Shown: one piece after another, positions 1-6,277 of the stretch | How the letters are laid out: each line of letters opens with the position of its first letter | Position numbering within the stretch: the stretch's first letter is position 1 | Made by a program: the position numbers and the translations under genes | The notes under the pieces: generated by a model | What the model was told of the DNA's origin: nothing | Seen by the model: only the letters and a program-made list of their open reading frames with translations | The model's database searches: none | Origin: CAYNTG01 sp964400105 | GTDB taxonomy: Bacteria > UBP14 > UBA6098 | DNA length: 16,770 nucleotides | Direction of reading: 5' to 3' | Assembly: GCA_964400105.1 (NCBI GenBank) | Contig: CAYNTG010000045.1 | Coordinates: forward strand, 1-16,770

Positions 1-263
1 AGCGCTTTCGCCTTGCAGTAATACTTTGCGGCCCTGACCTCCGCCGCGCGAAGGGCGGAATAACCGCCTTTCCCTTGCCCGGATTCAACAATAGCTTTAG
101 CCAAAGCCGATTCCCAAGCCTCAGCAGTGTCATGCGCCCCTATAATCTTATCAGCCGATAATCCAAATTCAATTGAATAATCATCGATATGATTAGATAT
201 TGATATTAATCTTTCTAATCTATCTTCATCATTGTCTTTGGTGAACTTGTTATGAATAAGCAT
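1..263 (-). CDS. Unknown protein, 5' part only, runs off the left edge
   Basis: An open frame reads leftwards from ATG (complement of 261-263) to the window edge, 87 codons without a stop. It begins MLIHNKFTKDNDEDRLERL. The start is well supported: AAGGAG (complement of 269-274) lies five bases upstream, and a promoter-like pair sits just beyond. The visible part is charged and probably helical, with an Ala-rich stretch near residues 45-60 and a basic Ala/Lys-rich stretch at about 70-87. There is no signal peptide or membrane segment in the visible part. I do not recognise the family. The C-terminal part and stop are outside the window. Confidence 0.75.
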   Translation of the reverse strand, partial: MLIHNKFTKDNDEDRLERLISISNHIDDYSIEFGLSADKIIGAHDTAEAWESALAKAIVESGQGKGGYSALRAAEVRAAKYYCKAKA

Positions 264-281
264 AATATCTCCTTTATTTTT

Positions 282-310
282 AATATAAGGATAAATTATT
301 TTAGAAACAA
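282..310 (-). promoter_or_regulatory. Candidate promoter for the left-edge gene
   Basis: On the minus strand, TTGTTT (complement of 305-310), a 17-bp spacer and TATATT (complement of 282-287) point towards the gene starting at 263. The implied transcription start is near 275, giving a very short leader that opens at the ribosome binding site. The surroundings are so AT-rich that chance matches are likely. The -35 lies in a unit of the 21-bp array. Confidence 0.4.
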
Positions 311-531
311 GAATATTTTATTTAGAAACATTCTTTTTCCGATTATCTCTATTCTTAAATCAATTATCTTGATGATTTTTATAAAAATGATATTTCAAAA
401 TATAGTTATCTATATTCTTAAAATGATATACCTAATTCAAAAAGCAATATTCTATATTCAAAAGTTAATTATCTCTATGCAAAAATGAAAAATCCTAATT
501 CTAATAATGATATACTGCATTTTATTATGAA
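301..531. repeat. Degenerate 21-bp tandem array, about 11 units
   Basis: Units begin at 301, 322, 343, 364, 385, 406, 427, 448, 469, 490 and 511. The best-conserved core is ATTC at unit positions 9-12, exact in six units (322, 343, 406, 427, 448, 490) and one base off in three more (385, 469, 511). Good examples of the unit head are TTATCTCTATTCTTA at 343 and TTATCTATATTCTTA at 406, 14 of 15 identical. Twenty-one bases is two helical turns and also seven codons. The reading frame through it is a low-complexity Ile/Lys/Phe heptad pattern, which I take as a by-product. The array lies upstream of the left-edge minus-strand gene. It may be a binding-site array, an iteron-like element or a decayed repeat. 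Confidence 0.6.
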
Positions 532-538
532 TGTTCGA

Positions 539-624
539 GCCGGTGTTTCGGCCTGAGGCGTAGGGGAGCACCTGTGTGTGCTCCCGCTCTTTGAATAATT
601 GGTCGTTCTGTCGTTTTGCGACGG
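539..624. other. Cluster of three hairpins in GC-rich spacer
   Basis: Three inverted repeats follow each other. GCCG/CGGC sits at 539-542 and 549-552. GGGAGCAC at 564-571 pairs perfectly with GTGCTCCC at 578-585 around a 6-base loop. CTGTCG at 608-613 pairs with CGACGG at 619-624 with one G-T pair. No T-run follows on either strand, so a standard intrinsic terminator is not shown. The segment lies downstream of the minus-strand membrane gene and may serve its 3' end, or be a REP-like palindrome. The rest of 586-660 shows nothing else. Confidence 0.4.
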
Positions 625-660
625 GAGGGCATGGGGGCCTTGGCTGTCCGTGTGACCGAA

Positions 661-1047
661 TTATTCCCAGTCGTCGATCTGGAATTCGGTTTTTTCCCGT
701 GCGAGGAGTTCTTCCTTTTTAATCCTGGATTCGAGGAATATGGTGTGGATTATAGATGAGATATGGATAATCACGGCGGTTACGATAGCACCTATGAGCT
801 GCTTGAGGTGCATCGCCTCTTTTATGTCTGGCATTTCTGCGTTTGGGCCGAAATCGATTATGGTGTCGAGGTAGGATAGATATCCGGAGATGAGCAGGAT
901 TATCCCGACAGCTATAGCCGTGAGCGTTGAAATCAGAAACATCAAGCCTATCTTTTTTTTCCCGAGTAAGATCTGTCCCATTCCGGGGAGGAAAACGGAG
1001 GCCATCACCGGCCCGAACGAAAGGCTTTTCTTGCTTTCATCTTGCAT
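661..1047 (-). CDS. Small membrane protein with PGxGQ N-terminal motif
   Basis: A 128-residue protein with about three hydrophobic segments, near residues 12-28, 33-56 and 82-104, and a charged C-terminal tail ending IDDWE. The motif SVFLPGMGQ followed by GKKKIG at residues 17-34 resembles the short hydrophobic hairpin seen in DUF5683/TM2-like proteins (family resemblance from memory, not a proven hit). The function is unknown. ATG at 1047 is the only usable start: upstream codons reach a stop with no other ATG, GTG or TTG, and no Shine-Dalgarno sequence is visible. The gene diverges from the metal transporter at 1196, and nothing in its sequence ties it to metal transport. Confidence 0.75.
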   Translation of the reverse strand: MQDESKKSLSFGPVMASVFLPGMGQILLGKKKIGLMFLISTLTAIAVGIILLISGYLSYLDTIIDFGPNAEMPDIKEAMHLKQLIGAIVTAVIIHISSIIHTIFLESRIKKEELLAREKTEFQIDDWE

Positions 1048-1054
1048 ACAACAT

Positions 1055-1082
1055 AATTTACATGATCGATTCGATAAATCAA
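1055..1082 (-). promoter_or_regulatory. Candidate promoter placing the transcript start at the ATG
   Basis: On the minus strand, TTGATT (complement of 1077-1082), a 16-bp spacer and TAAATT (complement of 1055-1060). Seven bases separate the -10 box from the ATG at 1047, so transcription would begin at or next to the start codon. This fits the absence of a ribosome binding site. Confidence 0.4.
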
Positions 1083-1115
1083 CCAGTAATTGATCTCGAT
1101 TTATCTATTTAAGGC

Positions 1116-1144
1116 TTTACATATCTTGGAAAAGCGAGTATTAT
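1116..1144 (+). promoter_or_regulatory. Candidate promoter of the CDF transporter gene
   Basis: TTTACA at 1116-1121, a 17-bp spacer and TATTAT at 1139-1144. The implied start near 1151 gives a leader of roughly 45 bases to the ATG at 1196. No metal-regulator operator is recognisable. Confidence 0.4.
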
Positions 1145-1195
1145 CGAATCACGTTGTATAGATGAGAGTCGCATAAACGATTCGCTATTAATTCT

Positions 1196-2122
1196 ATGGA
1201 AAAAAATATTGCCGAAAGAAAAAAAGGTATAAGGCACACACAGATCGCCGAGATCAAGCGTGTAACATGGCTTGGGATTTTTATAAATCTCGGTCTCGCG
1301 GCGATAAAATTCGTCGTCGGTTTTCTTGGATCGAGTCACGCCGTTATCGCCGACGGTGTGCACAGCATCTCCGATATTACTACCGATTTTGCTGTGATAT
1401 TCGGCGTGAAATTCTGGTCCGCACCGCCGGATGAGGAACATCCATACGGCCACTGGCGGATCGAGACTCTTATCGCCGCCGCGATAGGCATTGCGCTCGC
1501 CGTGGTCGCTGTCGGGTTGGGATATAAGGCGATAATCTCGATCGGCGAAGCCGGTTTCCGTCGGGTGACATGGATAGCGGCAATCGGCCCGGTGATTTCA
1601 ATCGTTTTCAAGGAGCTTCTGTATCGCCGGACGATCTCCGTTGGGAGAAAAGCGAAATCTCCGGCGGTTATCGCCAATGCATGGCATCATCGCTCGGATG
1701 CGATAAGCTCGCTGCCGGCATTGATCGCGGTAATTGCGGCATCGATAAACCCGAAATGGATGTTCTTCGATAATATCGGCAGCTTGATTATTTCGGTATT
1801 TATTCTAAAGGTCGCATGGGATATCGTGCGCCCATCGCTTGAAGAACTTACCGACCGAGGCGCGTCTGCGGAAGAGCGCGATAAGATTTATCGAATCGCT
1901 ACGGATGTCGCCGGTGTGATCGACGCACACGCGATCCGCACGAGAAAACTCGGCCCAAATTTGTTTGTCGATCTTCATATCCTCGTGGATCCGCAGGTTT
2001 CCGTCATGATCGGGCACGAGATATCCGAGAATGTTAAGCGCGAGATTATCGAGCGGGGTCCCGATGTTATCGATGTCGTCGTTCACATCGAGCCTTTCGG
2101 CAACGACCCGGACGTTGCTTAA
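1196..2122 (+). CDS. Cation diffusion facilitator (CDF) metal efflux transporter
   Basis: A 308-residue inner-membrane antiporter of the CDF family (FieF/ZitB type), which exports divalent metals such as Zn, Fe, Mn or Co in exchange for protons. The family landmarks are visible. D53 and H56 in DGVH, with H164 and D168 in HHRSD, form the likely transport site in the second and fifth membrane helices. D79, H82 and H86 (EHPYGH) match the second metal site of FieF. Six hydrophobic segments are followed by a cytoplasmic C-terminal metal-binding dimer domain from about residue 215 (ASAEERDKI, AHAIRTRKLGP, VHIEP). Length is normal. Substituting His for the FieF Asp49 equivalent is common in zinc-selective members, so zinc is the best guess. 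No strong ribosome binding site precedes the ATG. Confidence 0.95.
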   Translation: MEKNIAERKKGIRHTQIAEIKRVTWLGIFINLGLAAIKFVVGFLGSSHAVIADGVHSISDITTDFAVIFGVKFWSAPPDEEHPYGHWRIETLIAAAIGIALAVVAVGLGYKAIISIGEAGFRRVTWIAAIGPVISIVFKELLYRRTISVGRKAKSPAVIANAWHHRSDAISSLPALIAVIAASINPKWMFFDNIGSLIISVFILKVAWDIVRPSLEELTDRGASAEERDKIYRIATDVAGVIDAHAIRTRKLGPNLFVDLHILVDPQVSVMIGHEISENVKREIIERGPDVIDVVVHIEPFGNDPDVA

Positions 2123-2198
2123 TAGAATCGCTGTAACCATTAATCTATCGTGAAGATTGCCCACTACTAAGGATTTTCGAGGCATTTTCTAATACCCC

Positions 2199-2220
2199 GC
2201 CTTATTGAAGCAGGCTTTTT
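2199..2220 (+). terminator. Weak candidate terminator after the CDF gene
   Basis: GCCT at 2199-2202 pairs with AGGC at 2212-2215 and is followed by five T's at 2216-2220. The 4-bp stem and 9-base loop are weak. It overlaps the candidate promoter of the pilin cluster. The rest of 2123-2198 contains no gene or clear signal. Confidence 0.3.
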
Positions 2221-2232
2221 ATTACCTATATT
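2205..2232 (+). promoter_or_regulatory. Candidate promoter of pilin cluster A
   Basis: TTGAAG at 2205-2210, 16-bp spacer, TATATT at 2227-2232. The implied start near 2239 gives a leader of about 40 bases. The same TTGAA-N16-TATxxT arrangement occurs before 8391 and 10487. Confidence 0.5.
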
Positions 2233-2238
2233 CTATTT

Positions 2239-2281
2239 GGAGGAAAATATTGCTCGCAAAAGCGAGTTAGGAGTTTTTGTG
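2239..2281 (+). promoter_or_regulatory. Leader with hairpin, six-codon mini-ORF and start-deciding RBS
   Basis: GGAGG at 2239-2243 precedes a possible mini-ORF, TTG at 2250 to TAG at 2268-2270 (MLAKAS). Its body folds as a hairpin, CTCGC at 2253-2257 with GCGAG at 2262-2266 and an AAAA loop. The mini-ORF stop lies inside TAGGAG, which sits five bases before GTG at 2279. That spacing fixes GTG 2279 as the pilin start and leaves a typical 10-residue prepilin leader. Confidence 0.5.
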
Positions 2282-2794
2282 TCAAAACGGAATCAAAATA
2301 ATTCTGGCTTTACAATGCTCGAGATCATGTCCACGGTTATGATTTTGTCGATTTTAGCTACATTATCTTTTGTGGGATTGAGCAAAACATTGGGGCACCA
2401 GCGTTTAATGGGGGATTCAAACACCACCGCCGCAGCGCTCAAATATATCGGAGGCGAGGCTCGAGTCGGTAAAAAAACCGTTTCGGTTCAGGTGAATCTC
2501 GATAACGATTTTATTATCGGATGGATAGACGACGACGAAGACGGTGTCCCGGATAGCCTCGAGGAGGTTATCAAGAGATTCGATACCAGCACCGGCGTCG
2601 ATATTCGTGCCGGCAAGATCGGGACGTATAATATCAATGGATCGGGCGTTTTCACCTTTCTGGACGATGGAAGTTCAAGCAAACAGGTGGTTTTTGTTCT
2701 AAAATCCGATTCCACGGAGGAGGAGAAAACGATATTTGTTAACCCATCGAGCGGATGGGTCGAGGTTTTTAAGGGAGCGCCGATTGGATTATGA
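2279..2794 (+). CDS. FimT/GspH-like type IV prepilin (minor pilin)
   Basis: A 171-residue prepilin. From GTG at 2279 the leader is VSKRNQNNSG (Met at initiation), cut between Gly and FTMLE by prepilin peptidase, with Glu at mature position 5 followed by a hydrophobic helix. The body resembles FimT/GspH pseudopilins, which help prime pilus assembly in the inner membrane. A longer frame exists back to TTG at 2237, but that codon lies in the GGAGG region itself and would give an odd leader. An acidic Gly-containing motif, DDDEDGVPD, sits near mature residue 85 and looks like the Ca-binding loops of thrombospondin-type-3 or dockerin repeats. First gene of cluster A, 10 bases before the next prepilin. 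Exact subclass is uncertain. Confidence 0.88.
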   Translation: MSKRNQNNSGFTMLEIMSTVMILSILATLSFVGLSKTLGHQRLMGDSNTTAAALKYIGGEARVGKKTVSVQVNLDNDFIIGWIDDDEDGVPDSLEEVIKRFDTSTGVDIRAGKIGTYNINGSGVFTFLDDGSSSKQVVFVLKSDSTEEEKTIFVNPSSGWVEVFKGAPIGL

Positions 2795-2804
2795 GGTTTG
2801 ATCG

Positions 2805-3200
2805 ATGAAAAGCACTCGAAAAAATAGAAACACACGGATATCCGGTATCACGATGCTCGAGATTATGATCGCGATTGTGATTTCCTCTATTATTTTGTCG
2901 TTCGTTGGGATGTCTTTGATAAGAGCCGCACGAATAAACACACTCAGCGAAGCGCGAGCCAACGCGTCGAATTATGCCGAATCCAAGGTCGAGGAATTGC
3001 GCAGATTCAGTTTTGGAAACATCGCCTCCGGCGGCGACACGCTCGGCGAATTTGTTCGCGATTGGGTCGTTACCGATAATATGGGAAGACCTCGAATCAA
3101 AAATGTTGATATTACGGTCGAGTGGTCCGACTCGAAAGGCAATATACATAACATAACATATAACACGACATTCTATCGCAATGCATATCCATATAAATAA
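2805..3200 (+). CDS. PilV-like type IV prepilin
   Basis: A 131-residue minor prepilin. The 14-residue basic leader ends in RISG, followed by ITMLE with Glu at +5 and a long hydrophobic helix. The segment AESKVEELRRFSF near residue 50 is typical of PilV/GspI-like minor pilins, which join the priming complex in the inner membrane. The C-terminal domain is short and beta-rich. Ile rather than Phe at mature +1 is tolerated in minor pilins. The ATG lies 10 bases after the previous stop, and the RBS is weak (GAGG near that stop), so coupled translation is likely. Its 3' end overlaps the next gene by 20 bases. Confidence 0.86.
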   Translation: MKSTRKNRNTRISGITMLEIMIAIVISSIILSFVGMSLIRAARINTLSEARANASNYAESKVEELRRFSFGNIASGGDTLGEFVRDWVVTDNMGRPRIKNVDITVEWSDSKGNIHNITYNTTFYRNAYPYK

Positions 3201-4056
3201 TAAGGGCGTTACACTGATCGAATTGATGATCGCAATGTTTATTACTGCGATCATAATGGCGGCTTTGATCGGATTGCTCAATACCCAGCGCAAGGGATAT
3301 ATTGCCCAGCAATCGAGAGCCGAATGCGAGGAGTCTGTTTCGCGGATCCACGGCGAACTGCTCGACAAGATTCGAATTGCCGGATATATGATTCCAACAA
3401 GTTTTGCCGGCATTCAACCGTATAATGTTGCCGGAGGGGCAGACTCGATCAAGGTTACCGGGAATTACGATAATTTTATGAGCGAATCGGTGCTTAGCAT
3501 CGGCGCTGGCAACAATGCCGTTTATACGAAGGATTCGCCGCGCTATCGATTTACCGAGGGTATGAAAATGATGATCGTGACCCCACCTCGAGAGGATATG
3601 GATACCTTCTGGGCGGAGGTCGATACGGCCGTTAAGTTCAACTTTTTTGGGACAAAATATATCTTATTCCATCTTAATGACTCCACAAGTGTCAGCTTCC
3701 CGTCAGGAAGCAGGATCAGCACCTTTAACGAGTTTGTTTATAAGGTGGGATTGGATATCGACGGAAGCGATACAATTAAGTATTTTGGGGTTAAAGCAAA
3801 CGATGAAACGGAGGTAACACACCTCGTCGATGGCATCGAGGATATTCAGCTCACATACGAAACGCGCATCGATACCACAGATCACGACACCTTCGCTTTT
3901 GGATCGCTCGGTAATATTTATGCCGTAAATCTCTTTATCGAGACGCGGGCGCAAACCGCCGACAGAAGATATATACACCCGATCTACGGAGATAATTACA
4001 GAAGAGCCGATCTATATTCTCAGGTGGTTGTTATGAATGTTGCACTCGAAAAATAG
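3181..4056 (+). CDS. PilW-like type IV prepilin
   Basis: A 291-residue prepilin. A 9-residue leader ends in NNKG, followed by VTLIELM with Glu at +5 and a hydrophobic helix to about residue 36. The following stretch, with RIHGELLDKIRIAGY at about residues 55-70, fits the PilW family pattern of paired Arg/Asp helices and an AG-type turn. The remaining 200 residues are beta-rich, as in PilW minor pilins. The ATG at 3181 lies inside the previous gene, a 20-base overlap that implies translational coupling. The stop TAG at 4054-4056 merges into the RBS of the next gene. Confidence 0.88.
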   Translation: MHIHINNKGVTLIELMIAMFITAIIMAALIGLLNTQRKGYIAQQSRAECEESVSRIHGELLDKIRIAGYMIPTSFAGIQPYNVAGGADSIKVTGNYDNFMSESVLSIGAGNNAVYTKDSPRYRFTEGMKMMIVTPPREDMDTFWAEVDTAVKFNFFGTKYILFHLNDSTSVSFPSGSRISTFNEFVYKVGLDIDGSDTIKYFGVKANDETEVTHLVDGIEDIQLTYETRIDTTDHDTFAFGSLGNIYAVNLFIETRAQTADRRYIHPIYGDNYRRADLYSQVVVMNVALEK

Positions 4057-4065
4057 GAGATACAT

Positions 4066-4509
4066 TTGTTTGGAAGTATAAAAAATATCGTTTTGGGAAT
4101 CGTTATTCTCGTCTGTATTGTTTTGGTTTTGATTGTTGTTTTTAAAGACAGAACGCCGGATCAGGAATACACCGGCCGTCCTTTGCTCGAAGAAACAGAA
4201 TCCGATTCGCTTCCCATCGATGAGGAACAATATAAAGAACTTGTTGATAGGATTAACGAAGAAAAAAGAGCAGCGACTATCGAAATGGATATCCCTAATC
4301 CTCAAGAGGATAGAAGGCCGAAGATGGCGCCTATGGAGCTTGCTAGGCTCAATGCCGAAGAGGTGCAAAAGCGGCGAAAGGTCGCTCTTGCAAATAGAGA
4401 CGAGAAAGATAGCGATTATGAAGACGTCGAACCGGATAGCGATAGGGAGGCAAGGCTCGCGGAAATCCGCGAGGCGCGTCGCCTGAAATCGGAGGAAAAA
4501 GGCAATTGA
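4066..4509 (+). CDS. One-TM charged protein of the pilin cluster, unknown
   Basis: A 147-residue protein from TTG at 4066, supported by AGGAG at 4055-4059 with a 6-base spacer. The N-terminus has a single hydrophobic helix at about residues 8-26 without a prepilin cleavage motif, so it is likely a signal anchor. The rest is highly charged and predicted helical, rich in Glu, Arg and Lys, with repeated acidic-basic blocks (for example REARLAEIREARRL near the end). I recognise no family. Wedged between PilW-like and PilX-like genes, it may be an accessory or assembly partner. This is inference from position. The next gene's ATG lies 17 bases after its stop. Confidence 0.75.
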   Translation: MFGSIKNIVLGIVILVCIVLVLIVVFKDRTPDQEYTGRPLLEETESDSLPIDEEQYKELVDRINEEKRAATIEMDIPNPQEDRRPKMAPMELARLNAEEVQKRRKVALANRDEKDSDYEDVEPDSDREARLAEIREARRLKSEEKGN

Positions 4510-4526
4510 CGGATCGAGGACATAAA

Positions 4527-6275
4527 ATGATTAAAATAAAACAACCATTCGGCGATAATCGCGGAAGTATTATGCTCATTATACTAATGGTGGTCATAAT
4601 AATCTCCGGCGTCGCGCTGATGGTGCTCGCCGTCAGCCATTTCAACGATAAGATGTCATCGAACGAGCGTTATCGAAAAAAGGCCTTCTATATTGCAGAA
4701 TCTGGCGCGATGATGGGTATCGATTCTTTGAATAACAACATGCAGGTTCATGGCGTTATTTTTAACGAATACTCCACGACAGGCGGATTTTTTACCGTCG
4801 AAGTTTTCGATTCTACGGACTTTCAATGGCTCCAGTGGGATCATCGTATCGTAAGGTCTATCGGTAAATCGAGAAACGCGGTTCGAAGAATGGAATATGT
4901 CGTTGGCGAAGCGGCCTTTGGTTTCAACAATATCCCCGGCCCGCTATACATCGAGGCCGAGGATCCGGCTTTTCCGGGCAATGTTTTCACCGTTCAGGGC
5001 GGCGACCACCATTGGGGCGACGCAATCTACAATATCCCGGTTCCTCACGGCGACCACCGCCCCGCTATCTCGACAATCCACGATTCGGCGAGCATTGTCG
5101 CGGCTATAGGTAATCGAGCAGATCAAGTCTTTACGGTCGATGATTTTGGGAATGTTATCGAAGGATCGGTTCGACCTCTTTACGACACCCTCGATCTCGA
5201 GGCTCTCGCGGCGGCATATGCCGGCCCAAACGGCGAGCTTGCCGACACTATTGGCTGGGTAACCGGAGCGTTCCCGAATGACTATAAAGTTAGCTATCTC
5301 GAAGGCGATTTTACACTCGCGGGTGGAGGGCACAGCCCTTCCGGTGGAAGCGGTCAATATCCTTGCCCAAACTGCAATGGCACCGGAGTGGTTCCATGTT
5401 GGGGCTGCGACGGAACCGGTTACGAATATCAGGCGGAAACCTGTCCCACTTGTAATGGAACCGGCCTTATTGGCTGCATGACCTGCGATAGCCTCGGATA
5501 TCTCGTTTGCCCGGACTGCGGCGGAACCGGTGGAGATGCGATTATGTGCGATAGCTGTCTTGGAACCGGCATTTATGGATGCGCTGTATGCGCCGGGACG
5601 GGAGAATGTCCGATTTGCCATGGAACCGGTATCTCAAAAACAGCTGGCCCGAATTGGTGGTCATGTTACTATTGCGGTAACGGAGAAAAAAACGGCACTC
5701 CGGGAGATGGACTATGCCCTGCTTGTATCGGAACAGGTGGCGTTTCGTGTATATACTGTGGCGGAACCGGTGTCGATCCGACTTCCGGGTGTTCAACCTG
5801 CGGTGGATCGGGTAGTATAACCTGTCCGGATTGTGACGGTTTGGGATATACTCCGTGTCCGACCTGCGGCGGAAGTGGGGGAGTCGGTGACTCGAGAATT
5901 TGCAATGTCTGCAAGGACTCCAAAGTTGGAACAGGTTTAATGGTATGTCCATGGTGCGTCGGTGCGGGAACTGTCAATGAGGAGGGTGGAGGTCCGGGGC
6001 CGGGTGGAACCCTCGGCGCAGGCGTTCTTGTCGTTACCGGAAATCTCCACATCTCCGGTCAGTTCGAGTTTTCCGGTTTAGTTATAGTCCTCGGAGAAGT
6101 TTCGGTAGATATAACCGGTGGTGGTCAAGGATGTCATATCTGGGGATCGCTATTGTGTCAATCCACCGATTTTAAAATCAACGGAAACGCCGATATCGTA
6201 TGGAGCTCACAGGTGTTGGAAGCTATTGAGCAGAAATCGGCGGGGTTTCAGGTCATTTCGGTCACCGAGTATTAA
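4527..6275 (+). CDS. PilX-like protein with sixteen inserted CxxC zinc-finger motifs
   Basis: A 582-residue protein. ATG 4527 follows GAGGA by six bases and is preferred to TTG 4506. Residues 10-38 match the PilX N-terminal pattern (NRGSIML and hydrophobic helix), followed by AFYIAESGA at 53-61, typical of PilX minor pilins; the usual Glu5 is lacking. Residues 135-265 are beta-rich. Residues 280-481 hold sixteen CxxC motifs, mostly CxxCxGxG, spaced 9-19 residues apart (first Cys 280, 291, 306, 317, 328, 341, 352, 361, 380, 397, 408, 422, 433, 444, 459, 474). Gly-rich linkers flank this block. Residues 498-550 return to a beta domain (GVLVVTGNLHISG) shared with the PilX-like protein at 10487. 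DnaJ needs four such motifs for two zinc ions, so up to eight zinc ions are possible. There is no J domain. The export route and metal content are inferred. Confidence 0.85.
   Translation: MIKIKQPFGDNRGSIMLIILMVVIIISGVALMVLAVSHFNDKMSSNERYRKKAFYIAESGAMMGIDSLNNNMQVHGVIFNEYSTTGGFFTVEVFDSTDFQWLQWDHRIVRSIGKSRNAVRRMEYVVGEAAFGFNNIPGPLYIEAEDPAFPGNVFTVQGGDHHWGDAIYNIPVPHGDHRPAISTIHDSASIVAAIGNRADQVFTVDDFGNVIEGSVRPLYDTLDLEALAAAYAGPNGELADTIGWVTGAFPNDYKVSYLEGDFTLAGGGHSPSGGSGQYPCPNCNGTGVVPCWGCDGTGYEYQAETCPTCNGTGLIGCMTCDSLGYLVCPDCGGTGGDAIMCDSCLGTGIYGCAVCAGTGECPICHGTGISKTAGPNWWSCYYCGNGEKNGTPGDGLCPACIGTGGVSCIYCGGTGVDPTSGCSTCGGSGSITCPDCDGLGYTPCPTCGGSGGVGDSRICNVCKDSKVGTGLMVCPWCVGAGTVNEEGGGPGPGGTLGAGVLVVTGNLHISGQFEFSGLVIVLGEVSVDITGGGQGCHIWGSLLCQSTDFKINGNADIVWSSQVLEAIEQKSAGFQVISVTEY
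5364..5969 (+). repeat. Coding array of 16 CxxCxGxG-type motifs
   Basis: This 606-base block encodes residues 280-481 of the PilX-like protein. The Gly-Thr-Gly part is written with the same codons, GGA ACC GGT or GGA ACC GGC, in at least six motifs (near 5410, 5457, 5522, 5563, 5620 and 5761). That fits internal duplication rather than independent origin. Motifs 4, 9 and 15 are degenerate after the second Cys but keep both cysteines. Confidence 0.9.
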
Positions 6276-6277
6276 AT

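Noticed and set aside
252..488. Plus-strand frame through the 21-bp array
   Set aside because: Low-complexity Ile/Lys/Phe heptads explained by the 21-base period; it overlaps the well-supported minus-strand start at 263 and has no RBS.
301..531. CRISPR array
   Set aside because: Units are contiguous, degenerate and only 21 bases, with no spacers; no cas gene nearby.
531..600. tRNA-like sequence (GTTCGAGCC)
   Set aside because: No cloverleaf, anticodon arm or acceptor pairing could be built around it.
2237..2278. Upstream TTG start for the first prepilin
   Set aside because: The TTG overlaps the GGAGG itself; GTG at 2279 has a correctly spaced RBS and gives a normal prepilin leader.
2769..3413. 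214-residue minus-strand frame across two pilin genes
   Set aside because: It is antisense to three recognised prepilin genes and carries no motif of its own.
4506..4526. TTG start for the CxxC PilX-like protein
   Set aside because: ATG at 4527 has GAGGA at proper distance; the extension adds seven residues with no support.
4944..5621. 225-residue minus-strand frame opposite the CxxC region
   Set aside because: A shadow created by the biased repeats of the plus-strand gene; no RBS or domain.
4527..6275. Reading the CxxC protein as a DnaJ co-chaperone
   Set aside because: No J domain or HPD motif, and the N-terminus is a PilX-type membrane helix; only the zinc motif is shared.
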